IMG/VR virus record: IMGVR_UViG_3300033148_009360
Coordinates: 1 to 34,031 of that record
Source of the DNA: a virus
Length of the DNA: 34,031 nt
Direction: 5' to 3' (one strand)
The number at the start of each line of letters is the position of its first letter. The stretch's first letter is position 1. A model generated the notes under the pieces. That model saw nothing but the letters and a program-made list of their open reading frames with translations, ran no database searches and had not been told where the DNA came from. Both the position numbers and the translations under genes were made by a program. Shown piece by piece: positions 7,337 through 13,231 of the stretch.

Positions 7337-7542
7337 AGTTGTACGAAGCGAGGGTGTGCGTGAATTGCGAAGAGATCTACACCGGCCAGGCTTGTCCCCG
7401 CTGCGGCGAGGACGGGTGGATGTTGAGCCGGTGGCTGCAGCCGATGATCTCTCCCCGGCGGCGGGAAGGGGAGGACATTGCTTGCCCCCAGGTACTGCCT
7501 ACCCGATGGGCAGGCAGGGAGGTGACGGGTGGATCAAGTTGA
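7333..7542 (+). CDS. Small zinc-ribbon protein with repeat near its 3' end
   Basis: The protein has 69 residues. CVNC (from residue 9) and CPRCG (from residue 21) make a zinc ribbon. The last 20 codons contain a GC-rich hairpin of the same general class as the other palindromic repeats (7495-7517), so the C-terminus is probably not ancestral. The ATG overlaps the upstream stop. No function is recognised. Confidence 0.5.
   Translation: MKLYEARVCVNCEEIYTGQACPRCGEDGWMLSRWLQPMISPRRREGEDIACPQVLPTRWAGREVTGGSS
7495..7517. repeat. Degenerate palindromic repeat
   Basis: CTGCCTACCC and GGGCAGGCAG pair around GAT with one mismatch. It resembles the GCCTGCCTG family but has a different core. It lies within the 3' end of the small zinc-ribbon gene. 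Confidence 0.65.
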
Positions 7543-8092
7543 TTGTGAGACATGGCTCGAGGCCAATACAATCAAATGCCCCCTCGGCCGCGTGAGCCTC
7601 AAGCAGTGCGAAGCCCTGCGCCGGCGGCCGCGGTACGAACCCGGCGGGGCCGGGCTTTACAGGCCCGAGGCCTGTGAGGGGTGCACGGTTTGGGAGGACA
7701 AGATGCCTGAACAGCTAAAGAGGTGCTCGAAATGCGGGGAAGAAAAACCTGTAAGCGAGTTCTATCGCGACGCGAGGGCGCGCGATGGCCTGAAATCCAG
7801 GTGTAAGGAATGTTACGATGCAGCGCGCCGGCCCGACGGTCAGGCCTGTCTGCCGGCCAGGCAGGCCTGCCTGCCGTCCGCAGTCAGGCAGGCGGGGAGG
7901 CGTAATCCCCCGCATGGGGAAGAAACGTCCCCTATGCGATGCTCCAAGTGCGGGCGCAGCCTGCACTGGGTCAATGACGACCAATCATACGTGGAGGGAC
8001 ACTACTCCACGCCGGATGGCGTCTACTGCATGGCCTGCTATGACGCCCAGGGCGGAGCCTTGTGGATGCGGGCCTTTGGTTTCGAAAAATGA
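7529..8092 (+). CDS. Multi-zinc-ribbon early protein with internal repeat linker
   Basis: The protein has 187 residues and three Cys clusters: residues about 17-52 (CPLGRVSLKQC, then CEGC), about 66-93 (CSKCGEEKPVSEFYRD and CKECYDA, a ribbon often attached to phage HNH proteins) and about 137-168 (CSKCGRSLHW, then CMAC). The second and third are separated by a repeat-encoded linker (ACLPARQACLPSAVRQ). GGAGG at 7690-7694 followed by an in-frame ATG around 7703 could start a shorter product. The protein may be a fusion of small ribbons, partly created by repeat insertion. The start GTG 7529 overlaps the previous gene. Confidence 0.5.
   Translation: MDQVDCETWLEANTIKCPLGRVSLKQCEALRRRPRYEPGGAGLYRPEACEGCTVWEDKMPEQLKRCSKCGEEKPVSEFYRDARARDGLKSRCKECYDAARRPDGQACLPARQACLPSAVRQAGRRNPPHGEETSPMRCSKCGRSLHWVNDDQSYVEGHYSTPDGVYCMACYDAQGGALWMRAFGFEK
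7844..7893. repeat. Variant plus canonical copy of the palindromic repeat
   Basis: A shorter variant (7844-7866, core CCGGC) is followed directly by a full canonical copy (7865-7893). Both sit in frame inside the multi-zinc-ribbon gene between two Cys clusters. Confidence 0.85.
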
Positions 8093-8343
8093 TGACCGAT
8101 TGGAAATTTTACGCCGACGAATTAATGAGCGAGGAGTGCTGGTGCGGCAGGGAGAAGAGGCGGCACTACTCATTCTGCTGGCGATGTTACAGGAAATTGC
8201 CGGCCGATCTACAGAAGGCCCTGTACCGGAAGATCCCCGCCTGCCTGCCGTCCGCAGTCAGGCAGGCCTGGCTGTCGGGCAGGGGCGAGGGATACGAAGA
8301 TGCTTATGAAGAGGCGGTAAAGTATCTGGAGACTGTCTCATGA
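8089..8343 (+). CDS. Small zinc-finger phage protein interrupted in frame by a repeat
   Basis: The protein has 84 residues from ATG 8089, which overlaps the upstream stop (ATGATGA context). CWCGREK and SFCWRCYRKLP form the zinc site; the C-terminus is GEGYEDAYEEAVKYLETV. Between RKI and the GEGYE segment the repeat encodes about 15 residues (ACLPSAVRQA and flanking). Related phage proteins, from memory, run directly from the LP helix to a GYExAY helix, so this looks like an in-frame insertion tolerated in a loop. The role is unknown. Confidence 0.6.
   Translation: MMTDWKFYADELMSEECWCGREKRRHYSFCWRCYRKLPADLQKALYRKIPACLPSAVRQAWLSGRGEGYEDAYEEAVKYLETVS
8239..8267. repeat. Single canonical palindromic repeat
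   Basis: Arms GCCTGCCTG and CAGGCAGGC surround the CCGTCCGCAGT core. It is inserted in frame within the small zinc-finger gene. Confidence 0.9.
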
Positions 8344-8912
8344 TGAAATGCCCTTACTGCTCAAAAGAATTTGACCCGCGTGAGGCCCAAGCCGAGGCCG
8401 AGTGGCGGGAGATCATCGCCCTGCTGCCGGCGTTCGGTCCCCACTCGCGGCTGGCCTTTGAGTATTGCGAAAAATTCGGGGTGACCCCGCTCCGGATCCG
8501 GACGAAGAAGCTGTTGCGGCTCCTCGGGGAAGTGGCGGCATTGTTCCGCGGTGAACGGTTTGCCTACAACCGTAAAGAGTACCGGATCAGCGGGGCGGGC
8601 ATCGCCGAGGCCCTGAAAACCGTTTGCAACAAGCATTTCGATCGGCCGCTCGAAAACCACAATTACCTGAAAAAGGTAATGATATCCATATCGGAGCGGG
8701 AGGCCAGGGAGCGGAGCATCCGGCAGGAGCGGGAGCTCCGCAAAAGGGAAGAGCTGCTCAGGGGCGGGATCCGGCCTGCCTGCCGTCCGCAGTCAGGCAG
8801 GCCTGACTGCGGACGGCAGGCAGGCGGGGAGGAGGGCGGGATATCGGCCGAGGAGTACAAGCGCCGGGCGGGGATCCGGAGCCTGGCCGAGATGGTGAGG
8901 GGAATGGAGTGA
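8340..8912 (+). CDS. Early protein with N-terminal zinc finger, function unknown
   Basis: The protein has 190 residues. It begins MMKCPYCSKEFDPREAQ, half of a zinc ribbon, followed by helical sequence (LLPAFGPHSRLAFEYCEKFG, then KKLLRLLGEVAALF) and a long coiled coil (residues about 115-145). Residues about 145-162 are encoded by the inverted repeat pair at 8774-8825. The tail ISAEEYKRRAGIRSLAEMV appears to be the genuine C-terminus resuming after the insertion. The ATG overlaps the preceding stop. Proteins of this type occur at the end of the early region in related prophages. A replication or regulatory role is only a guess. Confidence 0.6.
   Translation: MMKCPYCSKEFDPREAQAEAEWREIIALLPAFGPHSRLAFEYCEKFGVTPLRIRTKKLLRLLGEVAALFRGERFAYNRKEYRISGAGIAEALKTVCNKHFDRPLENHNYLKKVMISISEREARERSIRQERELRKREELLRGGIRPACRPQSGRPDCGRQAGGEEGGISAEEYKRRAGIRSLAEMVRGME
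8774..8825. repeat. Inverted pair of palindromic repeats, 24-bp perfect arms
   Basis: Arms 8774-8797 and 8802-8825 are exact reverse complements with the 4-nt spacer CAGG. One full repeat is followed by a nearly full copy in opposite orientation, inside a coding region and in frame. Confidence 0.92.
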
Positions 8913-9112
8913 GGGTAATCTGGAAAAAATGGGGTGGCTTCGGGATAGGTGTTTGGCGCGTTAATATCCATCTCGCTGGCACCAGATATCAACATGTATG
9001 GACGATAGCTTTGGGGCCGTTGTGTGTTTATATCCTCGAGGCAAACTTGACAGCAAAAAACCGCGCCAGGGGGGCGGGACATGTTCACGATTCCGTGAAC
9101 GAAGAGGCTTAA
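8909..9112 (+). CDS. Possible small early protein
   Basis: A 67-residue frame starts at GTG 8909 overlapping the previous stop. The middle (HVWTIALGPLCVYI) is hydrophobic, and the Trp/Gly-rich start (IWKKWGGFGIGVWR) resembles short phage proteins of unknown function. Its last 17 codons coincide with the branched terminator structure of the opposite strand, which makes the C-terminal sequence less trustworthy. It may be real but no homology is recognised. Confidence 0.4.
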   Translation: MRVIWKKWGGFGIGVWRVNIHLAGTRYQHVWTIALGPLCVYILEANLTAKNRARGAGHVHDSVNEEA

Positions 9113-9150
9113 AAAGTCTCTTTCAGTTCCCTCTTCTCTCCCTGGCGCGG
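9055..9150 (-). terminator. Branched leftward intrinsic terminator
   Basis: An 11-bp outer stem (9061-9071 with 9140-9150; CCGCGCCAGGG / CCCTGGCGCGG) encloses two further hairpins: 9083-9089 with 9094-9100 (GTTCACG / CGTGAAC, loop ATTC) and 9102-9109 with 9115-9122 (AAGAGGCT / AGTCTCTT). Read on the minus strand the outer stem is followed by six T residues (9060-9055), so it ends the leftward cassette whose last gene stops at 9189. The rightward side lacks a T-run. Confidence 0.7.
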
Positions 9151-9188
9151 TTGAGGTTAAATTTTTACAGCATGTTTTATGTTGGATT

Positions 9189-9653
9189 TCAAGTTTTTTT
9201 CAAGGATGCCTCACAAGCGCGGAGGATCCAGTCTCGAATCGATGTTTTTTCCTTGGCCGCCGCCTCTTTGATGGCGGCGTGAAGGGCGCCGGGCATGTCG
9301 CGGACGAGGAAGTCAACCTTCCCCTCCGCCTCTTTCTCTTTTTTTTCGTCCTCGTAAAGCTCAAGGAGCTTGCGGAGGTGCTCCTCCGCCCGGGGATCGT
9401 CGAATCCCCTCTCCACGTCGTCCAGGGCTTGCAGGTATGCCTGTCGCCCATCCTGGCGGATCAGGCGCGTTTTGGATATGGCCCTGCTGTACCTGACACC
9501 TCTTAACCCGGGGTTGCCGATGCCATACTCATTTTCCCCGATTTCCAGGGCCTCGGCCAGCCATTCGGCCAAGGCCTTGTCTTTAGTAATAATCCATGTG
9601 TGCCAGCGGTCGTTTTCCCATGCGGATGTTGTTTGCACAAAATACGTGGCCAT
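9189..9653 (-). CDS. Ribbon-helix-helix regulator in a leftward cassette
   Basis: The protein has 154 residues. The C-terminal 45 residues (VDFLVRDMPGALHAAIKEAA, then EKTSIRDWILRACEASL) match a ribbon-helix-helix DNA-binding unit of the Arc/CopG type. The N-terminal 70 residues (TYFVQTTSAWENDRWHTWII, and NEYGIGNPGLRGVRYSRAI) form a separate domain, joined by an acidic coiled coil. It is transcribed against the surrounding phage genes from the 9933-9961 promoter. A 22-bp palindrome overlapping the -10 is the obvious candidate autoregulatory operator. It could also govern the divergent 9997-10025 promoter and so separate early from late expression; this is inference. Confidence 0.65.
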   Translation of the reverse strand: MATYFVQTTSAWENDRWHTWIITKDKALAEWLAEALEIGENEYGIGNPGLRGVRYSRAISKTRLIRQDGRQAYLQALDDVERGFDDPRAEEHLRKLLELYEDEKKEKEAEGKVDFLVRDMPGALHAAIKEAAAKEKTSIRDWILRACEASLKKT

Positions 9654-9714
9654 TGTTTATACCTCCTTGTTTTTCGGGCGCCCCGGCGTTTTCCCGGGGC
9701 GCCAGGTTGAAGGG

Positions 9715-9897
9715 TTACCAGGCTTTAGTTTCTGCGAATTCCGGGTCCAGATCACAGTACCGGATCAGGAATTCCAAAGGTTCACAGGGGGCAAGCTCGC
9801 TGTGGACCTGCTCCCTGATCTCAGGGTCCATCAACTCGGCGATAGCATCTAATTGCTCTTGGTCTATACCGTGTTTTTTGAAGTGCTCTAACAACAT
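9715..9897 (-). CDS. Small conserved leftward protein
   Basis: The protein has 60 residues, acidic and helical, with HSELAPCEPLEFLIRYCDLD near the C-terminus. It is the first gene of the leftward cassette, preceded by GGAGAAAGGAGAG-type Shine-Dalgarno sequence on the minus strand, and lies 61 nt upstream of the RHH gene. Small proteins with an ELAPC-EFL-RY pattern occur in other Mu-like prophages, from memory, without known role. A pairing with the RHH regulator is suggested by co-transcription only. Confidence 0.6.
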   Translation of the reverse strand: MLLEHFKKHGIDQEQLDAIAELMDPEIREQVHSELAPCEPLEFLIRYCDLDPEFAETKAW

Positions 9898-9922
9898 TTT
9901 GTCTCTCCTTTCTCCGTTTGAT

Positions 9923-9961
9923 CTTGATTATAATGATAATCAAGGTAATCAAGAATGTCAA
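9923..9961 (-). promoter_or_regulatory. Leftward promoter with overlapping palindromic operator
   Basis: On the minus strand TTGACA (9961-9956) and TATCAT (9938-9933) are 17 nt apart. A 22-bp inverted repeat (CTTGATTAT / ATAATCAAG arms, 9923-9944) covers the -10. CTTGA half-sites also recur upstream on the minus strand. A GATC (9920-9923) abuts the palindrome. This layout suggests negative autoregulation by the RHH product. Confidence 0.75.
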
Positions 9962-9996
9962 GAAAAAAATGCACAAATAAAAAATTTTTTTGAGTG

Positions 9997-10025
9997 TTGA
10001 CTCTTGCATCTCGTTTTTTTAATAT
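9997..10025 (+). promoter_or_regulatory. Rightward promoter upstream of the late region
   Basis: TTGACT (9997-10002) and TAATAT (10020-10025) are spaced by 17 nt. The predicted start is near 10032. It is divergent from the leftward cassette promoter, with 35 nt between the two -35 elements, and is the only good rightward promoter seen ahead of the lysis and head genes. Confidence 0.65.
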
Positions 10026-10089
10026 AAACACAACATATTGCGCGGCTGATAAAGCCGCACACAACAGATAGATAACGGGCAATCAGGTT

Positions 10090-10145
10090 AAGACCCGTCC
10101 CCAATCGAGCGCTACTGTTACCCTCGATGGGGACGGGTCTTTTTT
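10090..10145 (+). terminator. Strong rightward intrinsic terminator in the late leader
   Basis: A 13-bp stem (10090-10102 with 10129-10141; AAGACCCGTCCCC / GGGGACGGGTCTT) is extended by a 6-bp inner stem (10104-10109 with 10123-10128; ATCGAG / CTCGAT) and is followed by T5 and GTTT. It lies about 60 nt after the predicted start of the 9997 promoter. It could end early transcripts, yield a short RNA of about 115 nt, or be the target of an antitermination mechanism controlling the late genes. Confidence 0.85.
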
Positions 10146-10162
10146 GTTTCCGGGGGCGGGAA

Positions 10163-10369
10163 ATGGTCGACCAATCACTCGTTGACCGCAGGTTTTGCCG
10201 CAGCCGCTGCTGCGCGTACCACAAGCCCAACACCGTTAACCGGGATTGGTGGTGCGGGACGATCTACGACCCGGATCCGGCCCGGAAAGGCCGGTGCCTG
10301 TGGGATAATCCGCCGTTACAACAGGAGAGATCAAGTGCAGATCAAATTCGTCAAACGCGGAGACCTTGA
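10163..10369 (+). CDS. Small Cys-rich protein at the head of the late operon
   Basis: The protein has 68 residues from ATG 10163, just after the terminator, behind GGGGGCGGG. CRSRCCAYHKPN, WWCGTIYDPDP and RCLWDNPP give a plausible zinc or disulfide pattern in a WCG context. The 3' end overlaps the next gene by 35 nt. No family is recognised. Confidence 0.45.
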   Translation: MVDQSLVDRRFCRSRCCAYHKPNTVNRDWWCGTIYDPDPARKGRCLWDNPPLQQERSSADQIRQTRRP

Positions 10370-10670
10370 GCCGTACTATGGATACGCGGTGCCCCGGACC
10401 CAGACGGCATACGTCCGGGAAGATTTGAGGGGGCAATTCAAGAGGTTCGTCGTCGCCCATGAGACCTATCACCTCCGGGACAAGGCCCGGGGGTACTGGC
10501 GGAGGGAGTTCCGGGCGACGTTTCTCCTGGACTGGAGGTTTTTTCCGGGGTTCGTGGCCGCCATCATCAAGAACCTCACGCCGGCCAGGCTGAAACTTAC
10601 CTGGCGGAGGATCCGGGGACATGCGCCGATCCCCAGATGCGTACAACGAGATATGCCATCACGTGCGTAA
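10335..10670 (+). CDS. HExxH metallopeptidase-like phage protein
   Basis: The 111-residue product uses GTG 10335, chosen for GGAGAG at 10324-10329. Residues about 34-45 read FVVAHETYHLRD, a HExxH zinc-peptidase motif, and a downstream RREFRAT could supply the third ligand (Glu). The layout resembles ImmA/IrrE-type (M78-like) domains. ImmA-type peptidases cleave phage or ICE repressors, but small HExxH proteins also occur near lysis genes. Here it lies between the late promoter and the endolysin, so either a repressor-cleaving or an envelope role is possible. The hydrophobic FFPGFVAAIIKNL segment could touch the membrane. Confidence 0.6.
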   Translation: MQIKFVKRGDLEPYYGYAVPRTQTAYVREDLRGQFKRFVVAHETYHLRDKARGYWRREFRATFLLDWRFFPGFVAAIIKNLTPARLKLTWRRIRGHAPIPRCVQRDMPSRA

Positions 10671-10818
10671 CGGGCTCCTCGTCATCCGGGCCCTGTGCAT
10701 GCAGGGGATGAGCGGCCGCATGGAGCCGGAGGAGGCCCTGCGGAAGATAGAGCACCGGGCCGCGGAGATGGGAGGCGCCCTGGAAAGGATTAGCGAGGGA
10801 TATGGACCAAAAGTTTAA
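10621..10818 (+). CDS. Small late protein of unknown function
   Basis: The protein has 65 residues, helical: NEICHHVRNGLLVIRALCMQ, then EEALRKIEHRAAEMGGALER. It overlaps both neighbours (49 and 17 nt). Short proteins with an ICHxVRN motif occur next to endolysins in related prophages, from memory. Role unknown. Confidence 0.5.
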   Translation: MRRSPDAYNEICHHVRNGLLVIRALCMQGMSGRMEPEEALRKIEHRAAEMGGALERISEGYGPKV

Positions 10819-11281
10819 GAAGGCCGTCGCCGAGGTCCTCAGGTTTGAAGGCGGTTATGTCAACGACCCTGACGATCCGGGCGGGGAGACCAAGTTCGGG
10901 ATCTCGAAACGCGCTTACCCGGACCTGGACATCAAGGCCCTGCGCATTGAGGAGGCGATCGAGATTTATAGGCGCGACTGGTGGGACCGGTACCGCTACG
11001 GCGAGATCCGGGACGATGATCTCGCCGCCAAGGTCATGAGCTGCTCGGTCAACCTGGGGCCGGCGAGGGCCCACAGGCTGCTGCAGCGGGCCAACAATTA
11101 CAGCGGAGGCGACTGGGTGGACGTTGACGGCATTATCGGCAGCCTCACCCTCGCGGCGGTAAACAACCACCCTTCGCCCGGGTGCCTGCTCGCCGCATTC
11201 AAACTGCTCGTGGTGGAGTATTACGCCGATAAAGCCGACCTGAAATACCTCAGGGGCCTCATCAGGCGAGCGGTAAAGTAA
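10802..11281 (+). CDS. Endolysin, glycoside hydrolase 108 family
   Basis: The protein has 159 residues. The N-terminal motif FEGGYVNDPDDPGGETKFGI carries the catalytic Glu (E16) of GH108 lysozymes, which hydrolyse peptidoglycan. The following IEIYRRDWWDRYRYGEI and a C-terminal peptidoglycan-binding_3-like domain (YSGGDWVDVDGIIGSLTLAA) complete the family architecture. There is no signal peptide, so export must rely on a holin; two candidate holin genes follow. Length is as expected for the family. Confidence 0.92.
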   Translation: MDQKFKKAVAEVLRFEGGYVNDPDDPGGETKFGISKRAYPDLDIKALRIEEAIEIYRRDWWDRYRYGEIRDDDLAAKVMSCSVNLGPARAHRLLQRANNYSGGDWVDVDGIIGSLTLAAVNNHPSPGCLLAAFKLLVVEYYADKADLKYLRGLIRRAVK

Positions 11282-11387
11282 GCAGACCGACGAGCAATTA
11301 GCGCCTGAAAGCCTTGACTTGCGGATTTTACGGCGGGCGAGAAGTTTAAATGCTCGCATAAAAATAAAAGCAGAAAGGGGAGAAGAA

Positions 11388-11615
11388 ATGGAATTCCTGC
11401 TTACGTTTTCGATTCTCGCAATCGGGGTGATGGCCATCCTGCAACCCCTGGGCTCCCCCCTGGTCCGCCTCCTGGCGGGCCCCCTCCTGGCGGCGGTCGC
11501 CCTTACCCTGGCGCGGCTGCCGGGGTGGAGCTGGATCATCGTCATGGGGGGCCTGGGGGTAGTCATCCTCGTGCTCATGGCCCAGGCCATCGGCACGTTG
11601 TTCAAGCGGGGGTAA
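11388..11615 (+). CDS. Small membrane protein, probable holin component
   Basis: The protein has 75 residues from ATG 11388, behind GGGGAGAAG. Three hydrophobic stretches are visible (about 3-22, 27-45 and 48-68), ending in the basic tail FKRG. Size, hydrophobicity and position directly after the endolysin point to a holin or holin accessory. The 106-nt gap before it holds no clear promoter. Confidence 0.6.
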   Translation: MEFLLTFSILAIGVMAILQPLGSPLVRLLAGPLLAAVALTLARLPGWSWIIVMGGLGVVILVLMAQAIGTLFKRG

Positions 11616-11617
11616 CA

Positions 11618-12049
11618 ATGGATCTCACGGGGCTCGGATCGGTGGCGGATTTTGCAAAGGCGGTCGTGGAGCGGGTTTTCCCTGCCAAAATGACGGATGC
11701 CGAGAAGGCGTCGGCACAGCTCACGCTCCAACAACTGCTCGAGCAGCGGGAGAGCGCGGTAATCGAGGCGCAGCGGGCCGTCATAGTGGCGGAGATGCGC
11801 CAGGGCGACGCTTTCACCAAGCGGGCGCGGCCTGCGATGGTCTACGCCGGGCTCTTCTTCATCTTCCTCGTGCATGTCGCGTTTCCGATCCTCACTTGGC
11901 TGACAAAGCAGACCCTGCCCGACCTGGCCCTGCCGGACCAGTTCTGGTGGGCCTGGGGGGGCGTTTGCAGCATCTGGGTGGTCGGGAGGAGCGCCGAGAA
12001 GAGGGGCGCGACCGGCAAGCTGGTGGGGATGGTAACGGGCAGCAAATGA
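11618..12049 (+). CDS. 3TM-type holin-family protein
   Basis: The protein has 143 residues. It starts with an amphipathic region and coiled helix (AEKASAQLTLQQLLEQRESA), followed by KRARPAMVYAGLFFIFLVHV and two more hydrophobic segments with PDQFWWAWGGVCSIWVVGRS, and ends KLVGMVTGSK. This RPxxxY...WWAWxG...GRSxEK arrangement matches the 3TM holin family of gene transfer agents and Mu-like phages. It forms inner-membrane pores that release the endolysin. It starts 3 nt after the upstream stop. Confidence 0.78.
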   Translation: MDLTGLGSVADFAKAVVERVFPAKMTDAEKASAQLTLQQLLEQRESAVIEAQRAVIVAEMRQGDAFTKRARPAMVYAGLFFIFLVHVAFPILTWLTKQTLPDLALPDQFWWAWGGVCSIWVVGRSAEKRGATGKLVGMVTGSK

Positions 12050-12390
12050 CAAGCGCCGGGACCCTTATGGACGCCAAGGCATGGATAGATATTGCGCAGT
12101 GGACGTTCAACGTGCTTATAGCAATCTGGGTGTACTTCTCCCGCCGCCAGGCCGCCACCAACAAGCGCGTTGATGATATCAATTCGCGTATCGAGGCGAC
12201 GGAAAAAGACGTGATTAGGGTGCGGGAAAAGCTAGACCAGCAGCCGAGCCAAAGACAGTTCGAGCTGCTGGGCCGCGACATCCGGTCCCTCACGAGCGAG
12301 CTGGGGGAAGTTAAGGGGCGGCTGGAGGGGATCAACCGTGTTGCGGACCTGATGAACGAATTCTTGATCAACCAGGGTGGAAAAAAATGA
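12046..12390 (+). CDS. DUF2730-like membrane-anchored coiled-coil protein (Mu gp25 position)
   Basis: The protein has 114 residues. One transmembrane helix (FNVLIAIWVYF, about residues 20-32) is followed by a long coiled coil (RVDDINSRIEATEKDVIRVR, and GEVKGRLEGINRVADLMNEF). Proteins of this form lie between the lysis genes and gp26/gp27 in Mu. It is possibly a lysis-associated spanin-like or accessory protein; not proven. Start and stop overlap neighbours by ATGA. Confidence 0.65.
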   Translation: MTSAGTLMDAKAWIDIAQWTFNVLIAIWVYFSRRQAATNKRVDDINSRIEATEKDVIRVREKLDQQPSQRQFELLGRDIRSLTSELGEVKGRLEGINRVADLMNEFLINQGGKK

Positions 12391-12695
12391 GCGGCTTCCA
12401 AAAACTACTGGATGCGGACAGGCGCCTGGTCATCCTCAGGGCCTTACAGGAAGATTCCGGCTATGACCTGAACGAGTATGTGCTCCAGTCCATACTGGAG
12501 GCATTGGGGCACACGGTGAGCCGTGACCGGTTGAGGGCTGATCTCGCCTGGCTGGAAGAGCAAGGGCTTATCAGCTTGAGTGACGTTGCCGGCGTCAAGG
12601 TGGCGAAGCTTACCTCGCGCGGATCCGATGTCGCTGCGGGCCGGACGACCGTGCCGGGTGTCAAGCGTCCCAGGCCGGGAGACGGAGGCCTGTAA
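12387..12695 (+). CDS. Mu gp26-like winged-helix protein
   Basis: The protein has 102 residues. DRRLVILRALQEDSGYDLNE, then DRLRADLAWLEEQGLISLSD and KVAKLTSRGSDVAAGR, make the compact winged helix seen in the VpaChn25_0724-type family located before the small terminase in Mu-like phages. It may be a packaging accessory or late regulator. ATGA overlap upstream and 1-nt overlap downstream place it in the packaging operon. Confidence 0.72.
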   Translation: MSGFQKLLDADRRLVILRALQEDSGYDLNEYVLQSILEALGHTVSRDRLRADLAWLEEQGLISLSDVAGVKVAKLTSRGSDVAAGRTTVPGVKRPRPGDGGL

Positions 12696-13231
12696 TGCCG
12701 CAGCGCTCGACCATAGAGAGGTTGCCTGATGACATCAGGCGAAAGCTGCAGGAACTGCTCCGCGATCCGCGCGTAACGCAGCTCGAGGCCACTCGGCGCA
12801 TCAACCGGATCCTGGAAGAAGAAGGCCGACCGGAGAGGATAAGCAAGAGCGCGGTCAACCGCTACGCTGTCAGGATGGAAGAAGTTGGTGCCAAGCTCCG
12901 CCAGTCCCGAGAGATCGCCAGCATGTGGATCGGCAGGTTGGGCGCGGCTCCCCAGGGCGAAGTGGGAAAGCTGCTCAACGAGATGATCCGAACACTGGCT
13001 TTCGAACTGACCCTCGACATGTCAGAGGGTTCCATAAATGCAGAGCCCAAGATGCTCAAGGATTTGGCAATCGCAATAGAGCGATTGGAGCGGGCCGCCA
13101 CGACAAACCTCAAGCGCGAGCAGGAGATCCGGGCAAAGGAGCGCGAGGCAGCCAAGAAGGACGCAGTAGACACCCTGGAAAAGATCGCGGACGAGAAGAC
13201 CATCCGCGAGTTCCGCAAGAGGTTCCTCTAG
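12695..13231 (+). CDS. Small terminase subunit (Mu gp27, DUF3486)
   Basis: The protein has 178 residues. The opening RSTIERLPDDIRRKLQELLR, the helix-turn-helix DPRVTQLEATRRINRILEEE and the later NEMIRTLAFELTL match Mu gp27 proteins, DNA-recognition subunits of the packaging motor. The C-terminal 60 residues form a charged coiled coil (TNLKREQEIRAKEREAAKKD). It precedes the large subunit directly, overlapping by one base. Confidence 0.88.
   Translation: MPQRSTIERLPDDIRRKLQELLRDPRVTQLEATRRINRILEEEGRPERISKSAVNRYAVRMEEVGAKLRQSREIASMWIGRLGAAPQGEVGKLLNEMIRTLAFELTLDMSEGSINAEPKMLKDLAIAIERLERAATTNLKREQEIRAKEREAAKKDAVDTLEKIADEKTIREFRKRFL

Noticed and set aside
11282-11387. Promoter in the gap after the endolysin (TTGACT around 11313)
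   Set aside because: No acceptable -10 lies 16-18 nt downstream; the nearest AT-rich segment is too far.
10790-12052. Minus-strand ORF of 420 codons across the lysis genes
   Set aside because: It runs antisense to the endolysin and holin genes, which are recognised families with overlapping starts; the product has shadow-type composition.
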